Below, one piece after another: positions 18,537-26,961 of a DNA stretch of 50,690 nucleotides. Location: the NCBI GenBank assembly GCA_029246985.1, contig JAQWMC010000002.1, positions 1-50,690 of the forward strand. Direction: 5' to 3'. The notes beneath the pieces are model-generated. The model was not told the origin of the DNA. It saw only the letters and a program-made list of their open reading frames with translations, and searched no databases. Every line of letters begins with the position of its first letter. Position 1 is the stretch's first letter. The stretch comes from Pirellulales bacterium (GTDB lineage: Bacteria; Planctomycetota; Planctomycetia; Pirellulales; UBA1268). A program made the translations under genes and the position numbers.

Positions 18537-19388
18537 TCACTTCCAGCGTCTGTCGACGTTGGTTTTCATGAATTTCAGCGCATCGCTGGCGAGTTGTTCC
18601 TCTGTTGAGTACATCTTCCGCCAGATTTTTGTAGCTGCAACAATTGCTGGAAGTGCCAGGCCAAACGCTTCGACGACCATCCAGCCATCCCAGTTCGTTT
18701 TCTTGATGGCATCAAACGTTTCATCCCATGCAACATGTCCTTGTCCTGGAGTACTCCGATCATTTTCTGAAATATGAACGATTTTTGTCCAAGGCATTGC
18801 AGCATCGATAGCATCTGTCAGATTTTTTTCTTCAATATTTGCATGAAATGTGTCGTACATCATTCTGACATTTGGATGATCAACTTCGCCAACAAAAGAA
18901 ACAGTTTGGGCGACGCTCGTAAGGAAATAGTTTTCAAATCGATTGAGATACTCAACGACAATCGTGACATCGGCAGTGGAGGCATACTCGGCAACCTGCC
19001 GCATTGTTTCAGCGCCCCACTTTATTTCGTCGTCTGTTGGTCCGCACCCTGAGAATTCACCAAGAGCAGAGTGAGTTGGTCCAGCCAGGAGTTTCACACC
19101 GGAAGCATGGCAACAGTCGATGGTTTTTTTCATTGCATCAACTGCTGCAGATCGTACGCTCGCGGACGGACTTATTGGATTGTCTTCAGCTCCCCGAATG
19201 GTGACAGCGGTTCGCTCCAAGCCAATGTCATCGAGTTTTTTTCCCCATTCTTCATAGAGCTGTCTGTTTGGGTCGAACAGTGGCATTTCCACACCGTCAT
19301 AGCCCATCTTTTTGATGGTCTCAACCGTGGGTATGAGACCGTCATGCATCGAGTCGGTCCAAAGAAGCAGATTAATTCCGTATTTCAT
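18537..19388 (-). CDS. sugar phosphate isomerase/epimerase (TIM barrel)
   Basis: A 283-residue AP-endonuclease-2/xylose-isomerase-like TIM barrel. It opens with MKYGINLLLWTDSMHDG, has a VVEYLNRFENYFLTS segment near 145 with a metal-binding Glu, MMYDTFHANIEE near 178, HISENDRSTPGQGHV near 208 and DGWMVVEAFG near 240 with the last Glu. These match D-tagatose/D-psicose 3-epimerase-like enzymes, so four metal ligands look intact. The likely reaction is epimerisation or isomerisation of a keto sugar; the substrate is not predictable. It has no signal peptide. It lies 39 bases upstream of scpB on the same strand and 110 bases downstream of the DNA methyltransferase. Confidence 0.9.
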   Translation of the reverse strand: MKYGINLLLWTDSMHDGLIPTVETIKKMGYDGVEMPLFDPNRQLYEEWGKKLDDIGLERTAVTIRGAEDNPISPSASVRSAAVDAMKKTIDCCHASGVKLLAGPTHSALGEFSGCGPTDDEIKWGAETMRQVAEYASTADVTIVVEYLNRFENYFLTSVAQTVSFVGEVDHPNVRMMYDTFHANIEEKNLTDAIDAAMPWTKIVHISENDRSTPGQGHVAWDETFDAIKKTNWDGWMVVEAFGLALPAIVAATKIWRKMYSTEEQLASDALKFMKTNVDRRWK

Positions 19389-19498
19389 AATGAAGTGCTT
19401 TGCTGAAGGAGGAGTGTTCCAGGGCCCGATACGAGCTATTCGATCATTTATTCAACACCGTTCGGTACAAGAAGGCAAGTGCGAAAGAAAAGGTGTTG

Positions 19499-20440
19499 TT
19501 ATGACTTTGTTCGACGGCGGCGAGAAGGCTTTTTGAGAGGTCTACCTTGTGGCGTGGAGGGCACACTTTTGAGTGGCTCAGGGGATCCGTCAAGCGCCTG
19601 ACCGTTCTTGATGGACGCCAGCCGTTTTCGAATATGTGCAACATAATCTGCGGAGAGTTCAAATCCGAGGTATGAACGATCAAGTTTCTTTGCGGCAGCA
19701 AGCGTTGTGCCACTTCCAGCAAACGGATCAATGACGAGATCTCCTGGGTGGCTTGATGACCGAATGATCCGTCCAAGAAGTTGTTCGGGCATCTGGCAGC
19801 CATGCCAGCCAGACCGTTCCTTAAATGTCCCACACACTCGAGGAAAGTACCATGTGTCGTCATCTGTATTGAAGCCGCTTGTTAGGTCCTGAGGTCGCAA
19901 GATCCAGGTGTCATCCGGAAGTCGTCCTTTTGGATTTGCTCTGCGATCACCGTAGACCAATTCCCTTGCTGATGGCACTCTGATCGCATCGGCGTTGAAG
20001 GTGAAGGACTTTGGGTCACAGACAAAGTGGAACAAGTGGGCATGTGAGCGATTGAATTTCTGCTGACAATTTACGCCGAAAGTGTAGTACCAGACGACCC
20101 AACTACGGCATACAAAACCGAGATCTCTTGTAGCAATGACCTTGAGTTCAGCAGCGTATTCATCACCTATGGCGAGCCAAAATGTTCCATCGGGTCGTAG
20201 GACGCGATGGATTTCACTCATCCAACGAGTGGACCAGTCGAGATAGTCATCAGTTGAACGGCGGTCATGATAGGTGTCGTATGAATAGCCTATATTAAAT
20301 GGCGGGTCAGCAAATGCGAGGGGAATGCTATCTGTTGAAACACGACTTAATAATTCAAGACAGTCGCCCTCACGGACTCGGCTTGGTATCCGTTTGGAAG
20401 ATAGCTGTCGACGTACCGTTTTCTTTTTCTTAGTCGTCAT
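19499..20440 (-). CDS. orphan beta-class DNA methyltransferase
   Basis: A 313-residue amino-group DNA methyltransferase. Catalytic motif [13 protein letters not shown], lies near residue 41, and the SAM-binding motif [17 protein letters not shown], lies near 239. The order IV, then target-recognition region, then I marks the beta class of N6-adenine or N4-cytosine enzymes. The ends are basic ([14 protein letters not shown] at the start, [11 protein letters not shown] at the end), which suits DNA binding. No restriction endonuclease, specificity subunit or repair nuclease lies nearby, so it is probably a solitary regulator or genome-marking enzyme. The recognition site cannot be read from sequence. 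It is flanked by unrelated metabolic genes. Confidence 0.93.
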   Translation of the reverse strand: MTTKKKKTVRRQLSSKRIPSRVREGDCLELLSRVSTDSIPLAFADPPFNIGYSYDTYHDRRSTDDYLDWSTRWMSEIHRVLRPDGTFWLAIGDEYAAELKVIATRDLGFVCRSWVVWYYTFGVNCQQKFNRSHAHLFHFVCDPKSFTFNADAIRVPSARELVYGDRRANPKGRLPDDTWILRPQDLTSGFNTDDDTWYFPRVCGTFKERSGWHGCQMPEQLLGRIIRSSSHPGDLVIDPFAGSGTTLAAAKKLDRSYLGFELSADYVAHIRKRLASIKNGQALDGSPEPLKSVPSTPQGRPLKKPSRRRRTKS

Positions 20441-20542
20441 GATCTAGGGAATGTACGTGCCACATAGCTTGCCGTCTATCTGAGTAGGTGCTGGTGCTGT
20501 GTTTTTCGGTCTGAAAACCAATGGGGGTTTTGAAGTATTGGC

Positions 20543-21676
20543 TCAATCACCTATCCATCGCATGATACGTTCAGCAGTTGGTACACGATATTTATCAATG
20601 ATGAGAAATGCCGGGATAACAAGAGCACAGAAGAAAAGGGCAAGTGTCGTCGAAAAGATGACGGGTAGGGTTTTTTGCCAATGAGCGGTGGGTTCTCCCA
20701 CTGTCATAAGCCCATAAATCCAGAGCGGCCAAAGATGAATCATGTGATGTATGAGGTAGATCGAGAGGGAGTGTTTGCTGACGACACGAAACCATTTTGC
20801 AAGATCTTCGAAGGCGTGAGAGTGGGTTGTCTCATCTTCTTTTTTGTCAACGATCCTATGGAGTGCGAATAGGCTGAGAGTAGACAGACCGATCGCTCCA
20901 AGGAGATAGCTAGTGGAGGCTGGAAACATTGTCTTTCGATAAATAAGAGGAGACAAGAAAGTGATTTGTTGTAATACGACCGATGCTGCAATGCATCCAA
21001 TGCTCAAACAAGTCGTTAAGAGCAGTTTAGAAGGCCGCTGTCCTCGAGAGTGCGTTGCAGCCGATGGAAAGAGTATGGGTGCAATAACAAACCCGATAGC
21101 CGGAAAAATGATCCAAGGAAAAATTGGGAAATATCCGGTTGCAAGGTATCCAAGGACGATATCAGAGAGAATAAAGTCGTACTCGAAATATCCATTAACC
21201 CAGAAAGCGTAGTAGTCGCTGATTCCCTGAAGAGCGGGGCTAATGATAGCCACAAGAATAATGCCGAAAACCAATACTTCTGTCGGTATCTTGCGGATGA
21301 TGTTTAAGAAGATGAGTGCGGATCCAATAAAGGTGAGGATGTCCCAATTGAATGTGTCTTCTGGTAGCCAGACGAATACGTTGAATGCAAAGCCAATTCC
21401 AATAAGGAAAAGGCCACGACGAACAGTTCGTTTTGAGATTGTGCGATCGTCGATTCCTCTATCTCTTTGAAGGGTCAGCCAAGAGTAATAACTCACGCCG
21501 GCCAGTAACGTGAAGAGTGGCGCCGCCAAGCCAACCGGTAGCCACCAGAGATGTTCTCGAGAAGCCGGGCCAGCAACTGATGGGCTGTACTGAGCCGAAA
21601 GGTTTTCTACAAAGTGGACTAGCACCATCATTCCAATAGCTGCAGTTCGCAGAATATCAATAGACAGAAGTCGCAC
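20543..21676 (-). CDS. multi-pass membrane acyltransferase, HGSNAT/DUF1624-like
   Basis: A 377-residue integral membrane protein with about ten hydrophobic segments. The N-terminus, RLLSIDILRTAAIGMMVLVH (residues 2-21), has the family pattern of an Asp-Ile/Leu-Arg followed by a membrane His that in HGSNAT-type proteins is thought to carry acyl transfer across the membrane. The remainder, including a FPIFPWIIFPAIGFVIA loop near 200 and a SIYLIHHMIHLWPLW segment near 320, fits the acyltransferase-3/DUF1624/DUF418 group. It may acetylate an extracytoplasmic sugar; the acceptor is unknown. Its start is 4 bases after the stop of the RMD1-like gene, so cotranscription with 21681-22463 and probably the FAD oxidoreductase gene is likely. 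Confidence 0.82.
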   Translation of the reverse strand: MRLLSIDILRTAAIGMMVLVHFVENLSAQYSPSVAGPASREHLWWLPVGLAAPLFTLLAGVSYYSWLTLQRDRGIDDRTISKRTVRRGLFLIGIGFAFNVFVWLPEDTFNWDILTFIGSALIFLNIIRKIPTEVLVFGIILVAIISPALQGISDYYAFWVNGYFEYDFILSDIVLGYLATGYFPIFPWIIFPAIGFVIAPILFPSAATHSRGQRPSKLLLTTCLSIGCIAASVVLQQITFLSPLIYRKTMFPASTSYLLGAIGLSTLSLFALHRIVDKKEDETTHSHAFEDLAKWFRVVSKHSLSIYLIHHMIHLWPLWIYGLMTVGEPTAHWQKTLPVIFSTTLALFFCALVIPAFLIIDKYRVPTAERIMRWIGD

Positions 21677-21680
21677 GATA

Positions 21681-22463
21681 TCAATTTCCTGCGGTTGAGA
21701 TCAAATCAACGAGCAGCAGTACGATTTCTGCTGCGAGCAAGAAAACGATCGCCCAGATTAAAACATATTCTCGCTGTGCCAACACGTATTCGCTCACGCG
21801 TTGCCCTGTGGTTTCATAGAGACGAATAATGGTGTCAAGCTGCTCGCTGGCAAATTCTTCACGGTCGACCAGTCGAGAGCGATCTCGGAGTCGCTCACCA
21901 AGTTGGCCAGCGAGAGTCGGTGGGTGTTCAGGTGCTAAATGAATGTGGGGTGAGAGTCTGGAAAGTTTTCCTGCCAGTGACATCGCTTGCTTATACCGAT
22001 GAGCTAGAGCGGCGGCAGATTCTTTGTCTGAATCATGAAACAAGAATCCGCTTGATAAGTCATTCTCGTAGTGTTCCCATGCTGAAGGAAGTGCATGTTC
22101 AATAGCACTGACTTCAAATACCGTTGTTGTGAAATCTAATATGGCCTGCTCGGCCTTCTTGAAGTGCCGCGGTGCCGTGACTAAGACCATTCGTATTGGT
22201 GTCCAGACGACAAGCGTGCCATACAGTTCAAGAACAATCGGTTTGTCACATGATTGACCGCTGTTGACCCAGGTGATGCAGTCATTGAAATGACTTTCGA
22301 TAGGATCGTCAGTAGCGATTTTTAAAAATTCAACTGCTTTTTGCTCAGATATCGATGGAAAACGAACCTCCTCCACATGTCTACCATGGTGAGAATTCGT
22401 GGATGCATTTGTGCTTCCTGCTGGGTCATCTTCTTGGGAATCAGGTGGAACGTTTGTGTTCAT
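21681..22463 (-). CDS. RMD1/DUF155-like protein with C-terminal membrane anchor
   Basis: A 260-residue protein. The N-terminal 30 residues are polar and probably disordered. The middle includes an ELYGTLVVWTPIRMVLVTAP core near 80. The C-terminal part has a DRSRLVDREEFASEQLDTII helix and ends with a REYVLIWAIVFLLAAEIVL membrane anchor near 235. A helix with repeated hydrophobic spacing feeding into a C-terminal IW-type anchor is the pattern of the RMD1/DUF155 family, known from yeast sporulation and mitochondrial proteins and widespread in bacteria. I assign it with moderate confidence. The start at 22463 is chosen because it avoids overlap with the upstream gene; an ATG at 22514 would add 17 residues inside that gene. 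It sits in a tight minus-strand trio. Confidence 0.6.
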   Translation of the reverse strand: MNTNVPPDSQEDDPAGSTNASTNSHHGRHVEEVRFPSISEQKAVEFLKIATDDPIESHFNDCITWVNSGQSCDKPIVLELYGTLVVWTPIRMVLVTAPRHFKKAEQAILDFTTTVFEVSAIEHALPSAWEHYENDLSSGFLFHDSDKESAAALAHRYKQAMSLAGKLSRLSPHIHLAPEHPPTLAGQLGERLRDRSRLVDREEFASEQLDTIIRLYETTGQRVSEYVLAQREYVLIWAIVFLLAAEIVLLLVDLISTAGN

Positions 22464-22470
22464 ACTTATC

Positions 22471-23844
22471 TTACTCTTGGGCTGCTGCCATCGTTGTGAT
22501 CCAGCCTGCAGCATAATCGGCAGAATCTAGTACGCCATTCAATGTGGAGTCAAACAGGTAATCCCCAACTACGAGTAGGTGTGGACACGTGCCAGTATCA
22601 GGGCAATGCTTTAGATCAGTTCCACGTTGTTGGAAGCCACCTGGCTGAGCACTTACTGCGCCGATCCAGCGATGTATTTTGGCCTCACAGAAAAGTTTTT
22701 TCGCCTCCTCTTGGTGAGATGGGAGTGATTTGAGTGCCGCAGATATAAGTTCCTCATCACTGTATTCGGCCATCGTTTGAGCAGCAGTGCCTCCGAGCAG
22801 CCAGCCGAGGACTCCATACTGTGCTTCCGGTATTCGTGACGATTCGTCATAGAGGCAACAGCCGTCAAAAGCATCAAGCATGCAGTACGAATCATGGAGC
22901 CATGATTTCCAGAATGGTTTCTCAAAGAGGATTGTGATCCGAAGGTAATCAGCAGGGTGATCATGGTGCGCAATGTGGTTTTGCATTGCAGAGGCAAGGG
23001 AGCTGTCGAGAAACACCAGTTTCTTCAGTGGCTCAATTGGGAGAGCGACGACAACAGCATCGAATTCTTCACTCTGATGACCATCTTCTGTGTTCCAAGA
23101 GAGTTCAAGTGTATTTTGTTTGCTCTTTTTGACAGTTGTTACTTTGGTATTCAATCGAACGCCTGCAGAGAGGCGACAGGCGAGAGCATGGACGAGAAGA
23201 TCATTGCCCCCAGTAATGCTGTACAGCTGCATATAAGCGGGATCGTTCATGAGATAGTTGTCGAGCCCATATCGATGGCTTGTCTGAGCAGGCTCAGCGG
23301 CAAGGTCGCTATGGATGTGCTGCTGAAGATACTCTTTGGTTTTTTTTGGTAGGCGATCTAGCGATGTGCTGAATCGCTCTTCTTGAAGACTCGTGCCCAA
23401 AGCATTGATGTGAGAAGTCGAAGTGCCGTCATAAAACTGCCGCGGTGAGACTTCTGATTTCGCGCGGTTGTTGAACCGTAGGAATTCGTGAAGAGCACCC
23501 TCACCAAGACTGTCGTGTGCATCCTCAATTGTTCCTAAGACCTTGTTTTCTTGGACTATTGATGTGCCGCCCATCGACTGCGTTTGAAGACCAAAGTGTT
23601 CAATGAGTTCTCGAAGCGGATCTTCATCTATCAGGGAGTAATCATAAAACTCAGCGGCACCAGCTTCGTACTGTATGCCTTTGGATGAAAAATGCTCAGT
23701 CAACAATTTCCCTCCGAGTCGATCGCTTGACTCGAAAATAGAAATGTTGAGAGGTGTGGAGCAGAGCTGCTCGAGACGATAGGCAGTAAAGAGGCCGCCC
23801 GGCCCTCCACCAATAATCCCAATATTCCACCGAGGTATGTTCAT
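22471..23844 (-). CDS. FAD-dependent amine oxidase-like oxidoreductase
   Basis: A 457-residue flavoprotein. An N-terminal dinucleotide-binding motif, GIIGGGPGGLFTAYRLEQL (residues 9-27), is followed by an ESSDRLGGKLLTE segment, typical of the amine oxidase/protoporphyrinogen oxidase/phytoene desaturase superfamily. A central VVVALPIEPLKKLVFL stretch near 270 and a C-terminal HLLVVGDYLFDSTLNGVLDS segment near 425 complete the FAD domain. The substrate is unknown. It is not a clear CrtI-type phytoene desaturase despite the rhodopsin genes elsewhere in the window. Its stop lies 7 bases before the start of the RMD1-like gene, so the two appear cotranscribed. The upstream gap to the peptidase stop is 101 bases. 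Confidence 0.85.
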   Translation of the reverse strand: MNIPRWNIGIIGGGPGGLFTAYRLEQLCSTPLNISIFESSDRLGGKLLTEHFSSKGIQYEAGAAEFYDYSLIDEDPLRELIEHFGLQTQSMGGTSIVQENKVLGTIEDAHDSLGEGALHEFLRFNNRAKSEVSPRQFYDGTSTSHINALGTSLQEERFSTSLDRLPKKTKEYLQQHIHSDLAAEPAQTSHRYGLDNYLMNDPAYMQLYSITGGNDLLVHALACRLSAGVRLNTKVTTVKKSKQNTLELSWNTEDGHQSEEFDAVVVALPIEPLKKLVFLDSSLASAMQNHIAHHDHPADYLRITILFEKPFWKSWLHDSYCMLDAFDGCCLYDESSRIPEAQYGVLGWLLGGTAAQTMAEYSDEELISAALKSLPSHQEEAKKLFCEAKIHRWIGAVSAQPGGFQQRGTDLKHCPDTGTCPHLLVVGDYLFDSTLNGVLDSADYAAGWITTMAAAQE

Positions 23845-23945
23845 TATGGTATGAAACGTCGTGGCACGGAAAAAGTTGTGTTGAGACGAGTGATAAATCA
23901 GTCAGGGAAGACGAAGTGCTTTGCTGAAAGAAAATGAAACGGAGT

Positions 23946-25229
23946 CTAATCCATCGTGGCTAGCATAATCGCAGTTTGGCATGCAGCCTTATAGGTTTTC
24001 AGGTCCAGCCATTCATTGGTTGTATGGATGTCATGCTGTCCGCAGCCAAGAGTGACTGTCGGTATGCCATTGGCTGCCATCCAATTGGCATCCAAGCCTC
24101 CATTGGAAATGTCGTAGTATGGTGTGTGACCGAGGGCCTGGAGTGCCCTGTGTGCAGTTGTAATTGAGGGATCGTTTTTTGTGAGCTGAAAAGCTTCGTA
24201 GTCGAGCCGTTTTGATATTGAAACAGTTCCTTTACGACCGCTCGCCGATTTCACTTGATTTGCGGCTTGTTTAAATGCCTTCTCGATTGCTCGAACAATC
24301 CTATTTCGAAACGCGGTGTCATGTCCTCTTGCCTCCGCCCGCAGAGTTGCTCGCTCTGCAACAACGTTGGTAGCAGCACCGCCATGAATCACCCCAATGT
24401 TGCTCGTTCCCCTCTTCGACCCTTTCTCAACTAACCCATGCCAGCCGTCTTCATGCAATGATGCGATGGCAAGTGAAGCGATTGCAATTGCTGAAACGCC
24501 GTGTTCTGGGGCAACTCCGGCGTGGCTTGGGATTCCTTCGATGGTGATGTCGAGACGCTCACCACCGGTTGCCCCAATCGTCAACTTGTCCACATTCCCA
24601 CCGTCAAAATTAAACGCTAGCTTTGGTTTTCCGAGGTCGATTGCCTTGACTGTACGAGCGCCCCACAGCCCCACCTCCTCCTGTATTGCAAAGAAGAATG
24701 TAAGTGGTGGATGATCAATTTTTTGACGTAAGATTTCAAGCGCAGTTGAGAGTACGACGCCACAGCCGGAACGGTCGTCCGCCCCAAGACCCGTCGCTGG
24801 ATTGCCGCTTTTTACGATGTCTCCACGAAGAACAGGTTTTGTTCCTTCACAAACAGGGACAGTATCCATGTGTGCCATAAGCAGTCGGCGTGGTCCTCTT
24901 CGCGTCCCCGGAAATTTTACGATTAAGTTTCCACAGTTACCTTTCAGAGGTGTTTTTTTATGTGCCTGATCAAATGAGATGATGTTTTTTGAGCAGCCAG
25001 CGTCGAGTAGTTTTTTTCGAATGGCTTCAGCGACTTGTTTTTCCTGCCCTGAAATGCCAGGAATCTTTAAAAGATCAAGAACAGTTTTTTGCGCTCGTGC
25101 CAAATCAATCTCGGGTATGTTTGACGAGTCTTGTGCAACAGATTGTGCAGTGCGTGTTACCTTCGTGCGTGGTCTTTTTTGGGGCACGGGACGAGAAGTT
25201 TTTCTTTTTGTTGATGTGGAGTGTGCCAT
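23946..25229 (-). CDS. M20-family metallopeptidase (tripeptidase-like)
   Basis: A 427-residue zinc peptidase. Metal-site segments are LLMAHMDTVPVCEGTKPVL near residue 115, GLGADDRSGCGVVLST near 148, FFAIQEEVGLWGA near 180 with the catalytic Glu, FNFDGGN near 204 and GCGQHDIHTTNEWLDL near 398. This pattern fits cytosolic M20/M42-type di- or tripeptidases of the PepT kind. The first 40 residues are unusually rich in Lys, Arg and Thr and are not part of the fold; a later GTG at 25187 is an alternative start. The ATG at 25229 shares the palindrome CATG with the start of the divergent gene at 25228, so each gene's ribosome-binding region lies in the other's coding sequence if this start is right. 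Confidence 0.88.
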   Translation of the reverse strand: MAHSTSTKRKTSRPVPQKRPRTKVTRTAQSVAQDSSNIPEIDLARAQKTVLDLLKIPGISGQEKQVAEAIRKKLLDAGCSKNIISFDQAHKKTPLKGNCGNLIVKFPGTRRGPRRLLMAHMDTVPVCEGTKPVLRGDIVKSGNPATGLGADDRSGCGVVLSTALEILRQKIDHPPLTFFFAIQEEVGLWGARTVKAIDLGKPKLAFNFDGGNVDKLTIGATGGERLDITIEGIPSHAGVAPEHGVSAIAIASLAIASLHEDGWHGLVEKGSKRGTSNIGVIHGGAATNVVAERATLRAEARGHDTAFRNRIVRAIEKAFKQAANQVKSASGRKGTVSISKRLDYEAFQLTKNDPSITTAHRALQALGHTPYYDISNGGLDANWMAANGIPTVTLGCGQHDIHTTNEWLDLKTYKAACQTAIMLATMD

Positions 25230-25671
25230 GAAAATTTTTCTTGCGGGGATTATGCAGGGGTCGCATGTTTCGGCTTGTGTGCATGATCAATCATATCGTG
25301 ATTCATTACACGATATTGTACAGGGACACTGGCCAAAGGCAGAAGTCTATGATCCATTTGCGAACCACACCGAATCAGTCGGGTATAGCAGTGGTCATGC
25401 TCGGGACGTGTTTTGCCAGCATATCCGAATGTGTCAACAGTTTGATGTGTTGATCGCGTACGTTCCTGAGGCTTCAATGGGAACATCAATTGAAATGTGG
25501 GAGGCACATATGAACGCAAGATTTGTGATAACAATTACACCGCTTATCCATAATTGGGTGGTCCAGATCACGAGCAATGTAGTTTACGGAACCGTGCCAG
25601 CATTCGTTGAATCGCTTCGGTCTGGTGAGATTGATAAACTGATACGACACGAACAAATTTCTCATGATTAG
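25228..25671 (+). CDS. nucleoside 2-deoxyribosyltransferase-like protein
   Basis: A 147-residue protein with a deoxyribosyltransferase-like layout: MKIFLAGIMQGS at the start, a YRDSLHDIV helix, a KAEVYDPFANH segment near 38, an FDVLIAYVPEASMGTSIEMW core near 73, and a VITITP strand near 103. The family breaks or exchanges N-glycosidic bonds of deoxynucleosides; the acidic catalytic residue would be the Glu in the PEASMGTSIE segment. The reaction is inferred from fold only. I begin at the ATG at 25228, which has GGAG about 9 bases upstream; a longer frame reading back to 24979 lies antisense to the peptidase and is rejected. Start codons of this gene and the divergent peptidase overlap as CATG. 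Confidence 0.7.
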   Translation: MKIFLAGIMQGSHVSACVHDQSYRDSLHDIVQGHWPKAEVYDPFANHTESVGYSSGHARDVFCQHIRMCQQFDVLIAYVPEASMGTSIEMWEAHMNARFVITITPLIHNWVVQITSNVVYGTVPAFVESLRSGEIDKLIRHEQISHD

Positions 25672-25709
25672 TTTGTAGCGAGAGTCACCAGGCCGAATCA
25701 AAGGACGAG

Positions 25710-26225
25710 CTATCCGTAGGAATGCATGAGAGTCTTAATCACGAAAAGTGTACAGGCTGCAAGGCCAGCAGCAGCCCAGTCATCGGCCATGATGCCGAGA
25801 CCTCCAGGAAGATTTTCAAGCTGTCGACAAGGAGGCGGTTTTGTGATGTCAAACAATCGAAAGAGCAGGAAAGCGAGAAGCATGATCAGCCATGTTCGCT
25901 CTTGGGGAGGAACAACAAGAAGAACAAATGGCATTGCAGCAAATTCATCAAGGACGATGGATGACGGGTCTTTTTTTCCTCCGAGTTGCTGTGAAGCAAT
26001 CGTGCAGACCGGAATAGCAATGCAGCAGATTGTCACCCATAACTGCAATTCGAGAAAGAAAGGAATCTGCACAAATGAAAGTGCTGCAATAATTGGTAAT
26101 GCAGCTGCAGACCCCCACGTTCCGGGTGCTGGACGGACTCTGCCGATCCAAAAACATGTTGCCAATACCACGGCTGGATGCCTCCAGGCAGCAGACTTGG
26201 TTGCATCAGACGGTTCGGTATTCAC
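25710..26225 (-). CDS. pgpA: phosphatidylglycerophosphatase A
   Basis: A 171-residue membrane enzyme of phospholipid synthesis that removes phosphate from phosphatidylglycerol phosphate. Key segments are RVRPAPGTWGSAAALPII (residues 29-46), SSIVLDEFAAMPFVLLV near 87 with the conserved Asp-Glu pair, RLFDITKPPPCRQLENLPGG near 124, and GIMADDWAAAG near 144. Four hydrophobic segments and the length match PgpA. It is divergent from def: the two starts are 94 bases apart, and the region between contains an A/T-rich TTATATAA stretch that could hold a promoter. The convergent deoxyribosyltransferase-like gene ends 38 bases away. Confidence 0.95.
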   Translation of the reverse strand: MNTEPSDATKSAAWRHPAVVLATCFWIGRVRPAPGTWGSAAALPIIAALSFVQIPFFLELQLWVTICCIAIPVCTIASQQLGGKKDPSSIVLDEFAAMPFVLLVVPPQERTWLIMLLAFLLFRLFDITKPPPCRQLENLPGGLGIMADDWAAAGLAACTLFVIKTLMHSYG

Positions 26226-26319
26226 GGGGTGGTTCCTGTTGGCAGGCTAAGAAAACAGTATTATATAAGAAGTGTTCTTTCGGAAGGAATGTTTTCGTTT
26301 CAAGCGTATAGGTTTTTCC

Positions 26320-26961
26320 GTGTCCTCTTCACAAAATCCTGAATCCCAACCGTCTGCCGAGTCTTCCATCGGCACGCTTCGTTTGGTTGAATATCCACAC
26401 CCGGCACTCTTTCGGAAGTCAAAGCCACTTCTCCGTATTGATCAAGGGGTCCGTGATGCCGTCGAACAGATGTTTGATATCATGTATGAATCTCAAGGGG
26501 TGGGGTTGGCTGCTAATCAAGTCGCCCTGCCGTATAGAATGTTTGTAGTCAATGCTACGGGTGATCCAAATTCGGGTGAGGAGCTGGCCTTTCTGAATCC
26601 AATTTTAACTCGGCCGCGTGGTACTGCGATACAAGAGGAAGGATGCCTCAGCCTTCCGGGGCTACGAGCCGATGTTCGACGGCCACAGCAAGTGGTAGTT
26701 GAGGCTTGGAGTGTAGACGGTCAGCCAATACGTATCGATCTGGATGGTTTTTTGGCCCGTGTTGTTCAGCATGAATTTGATCATCTTGAAGGACGTCTTT
26801 TTACGGACAGACTCCCTGATGCAGCGGGTCTCGAAGTGAAGCGAGACCTCGAATTACTTGAAGATATTTATCATGGAAAGCAATCCCGTGGTGAGTTGCC
26901 TCCAGAAGATACAATCATGGCGGAATTGGATCGGCTCGAAGACCAGCGTTGTAAGTCATGA
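26320..26961 (+). CDS. def: peptide deformylase
   Basis: A 213-residue metal enzyme that removes the formyl group from the start methionine of new proteins. The three motifs are GVGLAANQVALP (G-motif), EEGCLSLPG with the metal-ligand Cys, and QHEFDHLEG with the HExxH ligands. About 20 polar residues precede the catalytic domain. I choose the GTG at 26320; a GTG at 26272 would add 16 residues of unlikely composition. Its TGA overlaps the ATG of fmt (ATGA), so the deformylase and the formylating enzyme are translationally coupled, the usual bacterial arrangement. It begins a forward run that continues through fmt, miaB and glnE. Confidence 0.96.
   Translation: MSSSQNPESQPSAESSIGTLRLVEYPHPALFRKSKPLLRIDQGVRDAVEQMFDIMYESQGVGLAANQVALPYRMFVVNATGDPNSGEELAFLNPILTRPRGTAIQEEGCLSLPGLRADVRRPQQVVVEAWSVDGQPIRIDLDGFLARVVQHEFDHLEGRLFTDRLPDAAGLEVKRDLELLEDIYHGKQSRGELPPEDTIMAELDRLEDQRCKS

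Noticed and set aside
22471..23844. Phytoene desaturase (CrtI) that would complete a carotenoid pathway
   Set aside because: FAD motifs are of the general amine oxidase type, and no other carotenoid gene lies nearby.
24979..25227. Upstream extension of the deoxyribosyltransferase-like gene
   Set aside because: It runs antisense to the peptidase and has no family similarity; the ATG at 25228 has a ribosome-binding site and starts the fold.
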